This document shows, in pieces, positions 1-4,677 of a DNA stretch of 5,691 nt. The position numbers were made by a program, and so were the translations under genes. Below the pieces are notes generated by a model, which saw nothing but the letters and a program-made list of their open reading frames with translations, was not told the origin of the DNA and ran no database searches. Location: the NCBI GenBank assembly GCA_031269205.1, contig JAISZM010000103.1, positions 1 to 5,691 of the forward strand, written 5' to 3'. Position 1 is the stretch's first letter; each line of letters starts with the position of its first letter. This DNA comes from Eubacteriales Family XIII. Incertae Sedis bacterium (GTDB lineage: Bacteria; Bacillota; Clostridia; Peptostreptococcales; Anaerovoracaceae).

Positions 1-516
1 CGTCGCGGTGAAATCGTCCCTCTTGTCGACCATCTCAAGGAAATTGCGAGCGCGCTCCACGTTGTTGAACTCGGGATGGGCGAATATGCGCGTCATGCCC
101 TCTAGGAAGAGATCCACCCGGTACATATCCTCCTGAAGGGTGGCGAACGAGGTGAGGTTCGTCATCTCAGAGAGCAGTTCCGACGCGTGGCGGACGGTCT
201 TTTCAAGTTCCATGATGTTCGACTGCAATGCCTTGCGTATCCGCTTCTTCTCTCTCTCCGCGAGTTCGTACTTGTCCATGAGCCGATTCACGTAGAGACG
301 GTACGCCTTGTCGGACGGTACGCGACCGGCCGAAGTGTGAGGATGTGTCAGATAGCCCATCTCCTCAAGGTCGGCCATCTCGTTGCGAATCGTCGCGGGG
401 CTGATGCCCATATCATGTTTACGGGAAAGCGTACGCGAACCCACCGGCTCCGCCGTGCGTATGAAGTCGGATACTATCGCCTGCAATATCTGTAGTTTTC
501 TTTCCGTAATATCCAT
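1..516 (-). CDS. hrcA: Heat-inducible transcription repressor HrcA, 5' part (runs off the left edge), apparently internally shortened
   Basis: HrcA represses chaperone operons (grpE-dnaK-dnaJ, groES-groEL) by binding CIRCE operators; GroEL keeps it active. The 172 visible residues begin MDITERKLQILQ. The winged-helix domain is complete: EPVGSRTL at 23-30, recognition region SPATIRNEMADLEEMGYL at 39-56, and the wing with HTSAGRVPSD at 60-69. The helix ending in SEMTNLTSF (116-124) matches the family's LSDLTNYTS-type segment. Only about ten residues later comes LFLEGMTRIFAHPEFNNV (136-153), which in full-length HrcA (about 340 residues) lies over 100 residues further on. The first half of the GAF-like domain and the inserted dimerisation domain therefore seem absent, with no frame break. 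The start is fixed by family alignment; AAGGAG at 537-542 is an unusual 20 nt upstream, and no ATG, GTG or TTG lies in frame between them. Its own promoter and CIRCE imply autoregulation. The rest of the gene, and probably grpE-dnaK-dnaJ, lie beyond position 1. Confidence 0.93.
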   Translation of the reverse strand, partial: MDITERKLQILQAIVSDFIRTAEPVGSRTLSRKHDMGISPATIRNEMADLEEMGYLTHPHTSAGRVPSDKAYRLYVNRLMDKYELAEREKKRIRKALQSNIMELEKTVRHASELLSEMTNLTSFATLQEDMYRVDLFLEGMTRIFAHPEFNNVERARNFLEMVDKRDDFTAT

Positions 517-550
517 AGTATGCGCTACCGTGTTCTCTCCTTTTTCGTTG

Positions 551-577
551 TTAGCACTCTCAAGTGGTGAGTGCTAA
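551..577 (-). promoter_or_regulatory. CIRCE operator (HrcA binding site)
   Basis: A perfect canonical CIRCE inverted repeat: TTAGCACTC (551-559), a 9-nt spacer (560-568) and GAGTGCTAA (569-577). It starts a few bases downstream of the predicted hrcA transcription start, so bound HrcA would block the promoter. The repeat would also form a stem-loop in the 5' leader of the mRNA. This matches the known CIRCE consensus exactly and shows that hrcA, and any downstream chaperone genes in the same operon, are under HrcA heat-shock control. Confidence 0.98.
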
Positions 578-587
578 CATCTTCTTA

Positions 588-615
588 ATTATACACCGTG
601 GACGCTGAATGTCAA
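588..615 (-). promoter_or_regulatory. Sigma-A type promoter of hrcA
   Basis: On the minus strand there is a perfect -35 TTGACA (610-615), a 16-bp spacer and a perfect -10 TATAAT (588-593). The predicted transcription start is near 581, directly before the CIRCE element. The near-consensus core, repressed by HrcA at the adjacent operator, is the usual design for vegetative heat-shock operons of Bacillota. Confidence 0.93.
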
Positions 616-688
616 TAGTGTATTTCTGGAAGATTTTAGCTGACGGAAAGGTTGACGCCGACCGCCGTTTAGAATGCTCTCTTATTAT

Positions 689-728
689 TTACCCAACAAG
701 AGCCGCGTTTAAACATGCTGTCGGGTAA
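689..728 (-). terminator. Stem-loop after hemW, possible weak terminator
   Basis: Read as minus-strand RNA, TTACCCGACA (728-719) pairs with TGTTGGGTAA (698-689) over 10 bp, with one G-U wobble and a 20-nt loop. The wobble would be an A-C mismatch in plus-strand RNA, so the hairpin favours minus-strand transcripts. It starts 5 nt after the hemW stop. What follows is A/T-rich (ATAATAAG) rather than a U tract, so termination may be inefficient and some hemW transcripts may read into hrcA. The loop contains the 8-bp palindrome GTTTAAAC. Confidence 0.5.
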
Positions 729-733
729 TATAT

Positions 734-1870
734 TCACACGAACTCGCGGAAGACGACGTTTGACAGGTCGAGTCCCAGGGCGGTCAGACGCAGTTTGTCG
801 CCCTCTCTCGTGAGCAGTTTCCTCTCTATGAGGTTCTCCGTTTCGTGCGCGTAGAGATTCATGAAATCCTCGCCGAAGCGGGTCGAGAAGTCGCTGAGGC
901 TGATGCCGTCCGTGCGTCTAAGGCCGAGCCAGACGTACTCGGACATCTCGTCGCCTCGCGTGTTATTGTAATAACTCGACACCATCTGGTCGCTGCTCTG
1001 CGCCTTGATGTAGTCGTCCCGGAACTCCGTGTTCACAAAGCGTCTGCCGTTCATATAGGAGTGGGCGCCGAGGCCGAAACCGAGATAGTCGTCCATCGAC
1101 CAGTATTTCAGGTTGTGCCGCGAGCGCATACCGGGCAGCGCCGCGTTCGATATCTCGTAGTGTTCGTAGCCTTCGGCGGTCAGGGCTTCTATGGCGGCGT
1201 GGTACATGCGCCGATCCTCTAAGTCCGTCAGGGCTTCGAGTCTGCCCGCCATCACGTCCTCATACAGAGGGGTCTCCTCCTCAAGTTGCAGATCGTAGAA
1301 CGAGAGATGGTCGGGGCGCAGGGAGAGCGCCGTCCTGATATCCTGGTTCCACGACTCCGCGCCTTGATCGGGCAGACCGAAGATGAGGTCAATGTTCACG
1401 TTGTCGTATCCCGCCTCGCGCGCGGCCATATAGGAGTCCACGGCCTCGCCCGCCGTGTGGACGCGGCCGAGCCTCGCGAGCGTGCCTTCGTCAAAACTCT
1501 GCACGCCAAAGCTGATCCTGTTCACGCCCTCGTCCCTGATGGAGCGCAGATATCCCCGATCCACCGTACCGGGGTTCGCCTCGACCGTGACCTCTGCGTC
1601 GTTCGCGACGTGAAAGCGCGAATAGACGGCCTCGATGATGTCGTCTATCTCGCAGGGCGGCAGGATGGTAGGCGTACCGCCGCCGATAAATATCGTGTCG
1701 ACGACACGTTCCTTCGCGTACAACACGCTCTTTCCGGATATCTCGCGGCGAAGCTGGGTGACATAGAGGGAGCGTTCCTTGTCTCCTGTCTCGTCGTCTG
1801 ACAGAAACGTACAATAGCGACAACGTCGCTTACAAAACGGTATATGGATGTATATCCCGAGCGTATTCAT
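734..1870 (-). CDS. hemW: Radical SAM family haem chaperone HemW
   Basis: HemW is a radical-SAM protein that binds haem and delivers it to haem proteins such as respiratory enzymes; it was long annotated as an oxygen-independent coproporphyrinogen III oxidase. The 378-residue product has usual family length. Near the N-terminus YIHIPFCKRRCRYCTF carries the CxxxCxxC cluster at Cys13, Cys17 and Cys20. The residue two after Cys20 is Phe, not the extra Cys of true HemN, which favours HemW. SAM-binding GGGTP is at 63-67 and VEANPGT at 96-102. RISFGVQSF (118-126) and NIDLIFGLPDQ (159-169) follow, then HYEISN (237-242), the HemW haem-binding type motif HNLKYW (252-257) and GFGLGAHSY (264-272). The C-terminal winged-helix-like region carries LGLRRTDGIS (316-325). 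AGAGG stands 4 nt before the ATG, but a candidate -10 lies only 9 nt upstream. The gene is divergent from lepA and precedes hrcA on the same strand. Confidence 0.96.
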   Translation of the reverse strand: MNTLGIYIHIPFCKRRCRYCTFLSDDETGDKERSLYVTQLRREISGKSVLYAKERVVDTIFIGGGTPTILPPCEIDDIIEAVYSRFHVANDAEVTVEANPGTVDRGYLRSIRDEGVNRISFGVQSFDEGTLARLGRVHTAGEAVDSYMAAREAGYDNVNIDLIFGLPDQGAESWNQDIRTALSLRPDHLSFYDLQLEEETPLYEDVMAGRLEALTDLEDRRMYHAAIEALTAEGYEHYEISNAALPGMRSRHNLKYWSMDDYLGFGLGAHSYMNGRRFVNTEFRDDYIKAQSSDQMVSSYYNNTRGDEMSEYVWLGLRRTDGISLSDFSTRFGEDFMNLYAHETENLIERKLLTREGDKLRLTALGLDLSNVVFREFV

Positions 1871-1879
1871 TATGCCTCT

Positions 1880-1888
1880 ACTATATCA
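1880..1888 (-). promoter_or_regulatory. Candidate extended -10 element for hemW
   Basis: On the minus strand TGATATAGT (1888-1880) matches an extended -10 (TGnTATAnT), without a good -35 at 16-18 bp. It ends 9 nt before the hemW ATG. Transcription would start near 1873, giving a leader of about 3 nt and leaving the AGAGG motif (1879-1875) untranscribed. Either hemW is nearly leaderless from this promoter, or the real promoter lies further upstream and AGAGG serves as ribosome binding site. Confidence 0.4.
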
Positions 1889-1984
1889 CGACTCTATGGA
1901 TTGACGCTACACCACAATCGACATCACCCCGCCGCTCTCTGATCCGCGAGGCGGATGTCGACGGCCAGCTGTTGGCGTGATATA
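1882..1984. repeat. Nested inverted repeats in the hemW/lepA divergent region
   Basis: Three inverted repeats are nested in the intergenic region. The outer one is TATATCACG (1882-1890) with CGTGATATA (1976-1984), 9 bp and perfect, covering both predicted extended -10 elements. The middle one is TCGACATC (1918-1925) with GATGTCGA (1954-1961), 8 bp and perfect, the right arm reaching into the lepA -35. The inner one is ATCCGC (1942-1947) with GCGGAT (1951-1956), a 6-bp stem with a 3-nt loop. The middle and inner arms overlap, so they are alternative pairings. They could be operator sites or chance palindromes; no known regulator consensus is recognised. Confidence 0.5.
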
Positions 1985-1986
1985 AT
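1958..1986 (+). promoter_or_regulatory. Promoter of lepA, placed for a leaderless transcript
   Basis: An extended, perfect -10 TGATATAAT (1978-1986) lies 17 bp after a 4-of-6 match to the -35, TCGACG (1958-1963). The -10 ends 7 nt before the ATG at 1994, so transcription should start at 1993-1994, on or next to the A of the start codon. There is no purine-rich Shine-Dalgarno sequence in the 19 nt before the ATG, as expected for a leaderless mRNA. Confidence 0.75.
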
Positions 1987-1993
1987 TCTCATC

Positions 1994-3805
1994 ATGACAA
2001 TCCAAAACAAAATAAGAAACTTTTCCATTATAGCGCATATCGACCACGGCAAGTCCACTCTCGCCGACCGGCTCATCGAATACACCGGCCTGGTCACGGA
2101 TCGCGAGATGAAGGAACAGTTTCTCGACAATATGGATATCGAGCGTGAGCGAGGCATCACGATCAAGCTCCAGACCACGCGGCTCGCCTACCGGGCGAAA
2201 GATGGGGATGAGTACATTCTCAATCTCATAGACACGCCGGGTCACGTCGATTTCACCTATGAGGTTTCACGCAGTCTCGCGGCCTGCGAGGGGGCGGTAC
2301 TCGTCGTCGACGCGACGCAAGGCGTTGAGGCGCAGACGCTCGCGAACGTCTACCTCGCGATGAATGAAGACCTGGAAATACTGCCCGTACTGAACAAGAT
2401 AGACCTCGCGAGCGCTGACCCCGACGCGGCAAAGAAGGAGATTGAAGATGTCATCGGCATAGACTCCGCCGACGCGCCGCTCATATCCGCGAAGGAGGGC
2501 ATCGGCATCGAGGACGTGCTTGAGGACATTGTGGCGAGGGTGCCCGCGCCGACGGGCGACCTGGACGCGCCGCTGAAGGCGCTCATCTTTGACTCATACT
2601 ACGACAACTACCGCGGAGTCGTCATCTATACGCGCGTCTTCGACGGCAGGGTCGCGGAGGGCGACATCATACGCCTCATGAACTCGAAAAAGAACTACGA
2701 AGTGACGGAGGTCGGCGTCTACGCGCCCGATCCCGTGACGAGGAAGGAACTCACAGCGGGCGAGGTTGGCTATATCAGCGCGAGCATAAAGCGCGTCGCC
2801 GACGCGAGAGTGGGCGATACGGTCACGCTCGCGGAGAGACCTACGCCGGAGTTACTGCCGGGCTACAAGAAGGCGCAGCCGATGGTCTACTGCGGCATAT
2901 ACCCCGCCGAGGGCGAGAAGTACGAGAGCGTGAAAGACGCGATAGAGAAGTTGCAGGTGAACGACGCGGCCTTCCACTTTGAACCCGAAACGTCCACCGC
3001 CCTCGGCTTCGGTTTCCGCTGCGGCTTCCTCGGGCTTCTGCATATGGAGATCATCGTCGAACGCCTTGAGCGCGAGTTTGATCTGTCCGTTATAACCACG
3101 TCTCCGAGCGTCATCTATCGGATAATCATGGCTGACGGCGACGTCGAGATGATACAGAACCCGAGCAACCTGCCGGACGTCACGCTCATAGGCCACATAG
3201 AGGAGCCGATAGTGAAGGCGGATATCATGATACCGAACGACTACGTCGGCGCCGTCATGGATCTCTGTCAGGATCGGCGTGGCAAGATGCTGCACATGGA
3301 ATACCTCACGGAGACGCGCGTAAAATTACATTACGAGATGCCCTTGAACGAGGTCATCTATGATTTCTTCGACGCGCTCAAATCGCGCACGCGCGGCTAC
3401 GGGTCGCTCGACTACGAGTTCGTCAGGTACGAGTCGTCGAAGATCGTGAAGCTTGACATCCTGCTGAACAAGGAGCAGGTCGACGCGTTCTCGATGCTCG
3501 TCCACGAGTCGAAGGCCTATCAGCGCGGTCGATTCGTCTGCGAGAAGCTGAAGGACATTATCCCGCGCCACCAGTTCGAGATACCGATCCAGGCGTCGAT
3601 AGGACAGAAGGTCATCGCGCGCGAGACCGTCAGAGCCTACCGCAAGGACGTCATCGCCAAGTGCTACGGCGGCGACATCACGCGGAAGAAAAAGCTGCTC
3701 GAGAAACAGAAGGAAGGCAAGAAGCGCATGAGACAGTTCGGCGCGGTTGAGGTCCCCCAAGAGGCGTTCACGGCCGTGCTGAAATACGACGAAAATAAAG
3801 CGTAA
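1994..3805 (+). CDS. lepA: Elongation factor 4 (LepA), ribosome-associated translational GTPase
   Basis: LepA/EF4 is a conserved GTPase that acts on the ribosome; back-translocation and a role in 30S biogenesis have both been proposed. The 603-residue product has the normal family length. G motifs are HIDHGKST (15-22), RGITI (53-57), DTPGH (80-84), NKID (134-137) and SAK (165-167). The EF-G-like beta-barrel domain follows from about 190. GFGFRCGFLGLLHMEI (338-353) marks the EF-G-like third domain, and GYGSLDYEF (468-476) the domain V region. The LepA-specific C-terminal domain carries YGGDITRKKKLLEKQKEGKK (558-577), then VPQEAF at 587-592. I start at ATG 1994 because LepA proteins begin a few residues before RNFSIIAHIDHGK and because of the promoter position. 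An in-frame ATG at 1955 would add 13 residues, but it lies at the -35. No clear terminator follows, so readthrough into rpsT is possible. Confidence 0.98.
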   Translation: MTIQNKIRNFSIIAHIDHGKSTLADRLIEYTGLVTDREMKEQFLDNMDIERERGITIKLQTTRLAYRAKDGDEYILNLIDTPGHVDFTYEVSRSLAACEGAVLVVDATQGVEAQTLANVYLAMNEDLEILPVLNKIDLASADPDAAKKEIEDVIGIDSADAPLISAKEGIGIEDVLEDIVARVPAPTGDLDAPLKALIFDSYYDNYRGVVIYTRVFDGRVAEGDIIRLMNSKKNYEVTEVGVYAPDPVTRKELTAGEVGYISASIKRVADARVGDTVTLAERPTPELLPGYKKAQPMVYCGIYPAEGEKYESVKDAIEKLQVNDAAFHFEPETSTALGFGFRCGFLGLLHMEIIVERLEREFDLSVITTSPSVIYRIIMADGDVEMIQNPSNLPDVTLIGHIEEPIVKADIMIPNDYVGAVMDLCQDRRGKMLHMEYLTETRVKLHYEMPLNEVIYDFFDALKSRTRGYGSLDYEFVRYESSKIVKLDILLNKEQVDAFSMLVHESKAYQRGRFVCEKLKDIIPRHQFEIPIQASIGQKVIARETVRAYRKDVIAKCYGGDITRKKKLLEKQKEGKKRMRQFGAVEVPQEAFTAVLKYDENKA

Positions 3806-3851
3806 TTGGTCAGTTGGCGAGGTAAGTGCGACCCCTGGCATAAAGCGTAAT
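3795..3851 (+). repeat. 12-bp direct repeat around the lepA stop codon
   Basis: ATAAAGCGTAAT occurs at 3795-3806, covering the last lepA codons and stop, and again exactly at 3840-3851, 45 bp downstream. ACCCCT also follows at 3831 and 3855, but not at the same offset. It looks like a remnant of a short local duplication at the lepA 3' end, or chance. The rest of the 3806-3875 stretch shows no hairpin that I can support. Confidence 0.6.
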
Positions 3852-3875
3852 AGAACCCCTCGGCTTCGAAATTCC

Positions 3876-3904
3876 TTGCATTTCCGCATACTGTGTCATA
3901 TAAT
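3876..3904 (+). promoter_or_regulatory. Promoter of rpsT
   Basis: TTGCAT (3876-3881, 5 of 6 matches to the -35), a 17-bp spacer and a perfect -10 TATAAT (3899-3904). Transcription should start near 3911, leaving a leader of about 42 nt before the rpsT ATG. The strength fits a ribosomal protein gene expressed separately from lepA. Confidence 0.9.
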
Positions 3905-3952
3905 AACCCGGTACGAAATTACTTGAGATATTTGCGAAAGCGGGGTGAATGA

Positions 3953-4552
3953 ATGGCAAATATCAAATCAGCTAAAAAGCGCATCCGTGTCATTGAGAAA
4001 AAGACACAGCGCAACAGAAGGGTCAAGGCCCATCTAAAGGAGATCATCAAGGGATTTGACGCGGCGGTTGCGGAGGAAAACAAGCAGGAAGCGCGCGACT
4101 TTCTCGCGCTTGCGGAAAAGAAACTTCTGCAGGCGGGGGCGAAGGGAACGATACACAAGAACTCGGCGTCCCGCAAGGTGTCGAGGCTCACGAAAAATTT
4201 CGTGAAGGCTTTCGGAGCCGACGCTCTGAAACTCAATGCCAACCCGCCAGCCATACCGACGGCGGAGGAAAAGGCCGCGCGCAAGTCTGAGAAGGAAGCG
4301 GCGAAGGCGGCCGCTCTCGCGAAGAAGCGAGGCGGCGGTAAGGTCGCGCCCGCTCCCGAACCCTACGAGGCGACCGAAGCTCTGGCTGAAGACGTCGAGA
4401 CGGCGGCGGAAGTCCAGGAACCTGAAGCGGTTGAAGCCGAATCGGTTGAAACCGAGGCCGACGAGGCGACCGAAGCTCCGGCTGAAGACGTCGAGACGGC
4501 GGAGGAAGTCCAGGAACCTGAAGCGGTTGAAGCCGAGACCAAAGAGGAATAG
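3953..4552 (+). CDS. rpsT: Small ribosomal subunit protein bS20 with a long acidic C-terminal extension
   Basis: bS20 is a primary 16S rRNA-binding protein of the 30S subunit. Residues 1-88 are a typical complete bS20: MANIKSAKKRIRVIEK at the start, HKNSASRKVSRL at 68-79, ending near KNFVKAF (81-87). The family normally stops at about 85-90 residues, but this product has 199. A linker follows (about 89-104), then an Ala/Lys/Glu segment (105-130) that ends in KKRGGGK. Residues 132-199 form an extremely acidic tail with 24 Glu, 3 Asp and a single Lys, and no predicted fold is obvious. The tail contains a 25-residue repeat, at 139-163 and 171-195, differing at two positions. The reading frame is continuous and the gene ends at TAG. 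GGGGTG at 3942-3947 serves as ribosome binding site, 5 nt before the ATG. The extension may be a disordered tail; its function is unknown. Confidence 0.95.
   Translation: MANIKSAKKRIRVIEKKTQRNRRVKAHLKEIIKGFDAAVAEENKQEARDFLALAEKKLLQAGAKGTIHKNSASRKVSRLTKNFVKAFGADALKLNANPPAIPTAEEKAARKSEKEAAKAAALAKKRGGGKVAPAPEPYEATEALAEDVETAAEVQEPEAVEAESVETEADEATEAPAEDVETAEEVQEPEAVEAETKEE
4365..4536 (+). repeat. 76-bp direct repeat inside the rpsT tail
   Basis: Copies at 4365-4440 and 4461-4536 match at 74 of 76 bases, a 96-bp (32-codon) offset with a 20-bp spacer. The differences are T4383/C4479 (Leu to Pro) and C4407/A4503 (Ala to Glu), both at second codon positions. Within the repeat, CGGTTGAAGCCGA (4428-4440) recurs as CGGTTGAAACCGA (4443-4455) across the spacer, so the array probably grew by slippage in steps. 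The period is a multiple of three, so the frame is kept. Confidence 0.95.
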
Positions 4553-4573
4553 GCGTTGCGATCAAAGTCGCGC

Positions 4574-4594
4574 CCTGCCCCGCAGGTTTTATTT
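4574..4594 (+). terminator. Rho-independent terminator of rpsT
   Basis: CCTGC (4574-4578), a 3-nt loop and GCAGG (4582-4586) form a short GC-rich stem, followed at once by TTTTATTT (4587-4594). It begins 21 nt after the rpsT stop. The stem is short (5 bp) but the U tract is well placed. Confidence 0.65.
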
Positions 4595-4605
4595 CATGAC
4601 ATGAT

Positions 4606-4643
4606 AAAAAAGCCGCCCCGTTCTATCCGGGGCGGTCTCTTTG
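4606..4643 (-). terminator. Strong terminator of the DUF3048 gene, possibly bidirectional
   Basis: CCGCCCCG (4613-4620) and CGGGGCGG (4628-4635) form a perfect 8-bp GC stem with a 7-nt loop. On the minus strand the stem is followed by CTTTTTT (4612-4606), an ideal U tract, 42 nt after the DUF3048 stop codon. On the plus strand it is followed only by a weaker T-rich stretch (TCTCTTTGTTCT), so it could back up the rpsT terminator. It insulates the two convergent genes. Confidence 0.9.
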
Positions 4644-4677
4644 TTCTCCAATAAGCACTGAAGCGATAGCGCGCTTG

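Noticed and set aside
130..145. AGGAGG followed by ATG inside hrcA (minus strand), right at the internal junction, as a possible second translation start for a separate C-terminal protein
   Set aside because: The spacing between AGGAGG and ATG is only 2 nt, too short for efficient initiation, and the frame is continuous with the upstream part, so one protein is simpler.
845..1801. Plus-strand open frames opposite hemW
   Set aside because: They mirror the GC-rich codon pattern of hemW and show no family motifs or start signals.
734..1870. Annotation as coproporphyrinogen III dehydrogenase HemN
   Set aside because: The cluster is CxxxCxxC without the fourth Cys of HemN, and HNLKYW and the length of 378 fit HemW.
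1955..1993. Longer lepA start at ATG 1955 adding 13 residues
   Set aside because: The extra residues do not resemble LepA N-termini, the GAGG before it is only 3 nt away, and the codon lies upstream of the predicted transcription start.
3949..3951. ATG four bases before the rpsT start
   Set aside because: It is in another frame; only ATG 3953 gives the conserved MANIKSAKKR start.
4365..4536. CRISPR-like or mobile-element repeat
   Set aside because: There are only two copies, inside a coding frame with a period divisible by three, which fits protein repeat growth.
4233..4604. Arginine- and proline-rich open frames overlapping the rpsT tail on both strands
   Set aside because: They are by-products of the repeated GC-rich sequence. 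The bS20 frame joins the core without a break and ends at a normal stop before a terminator.
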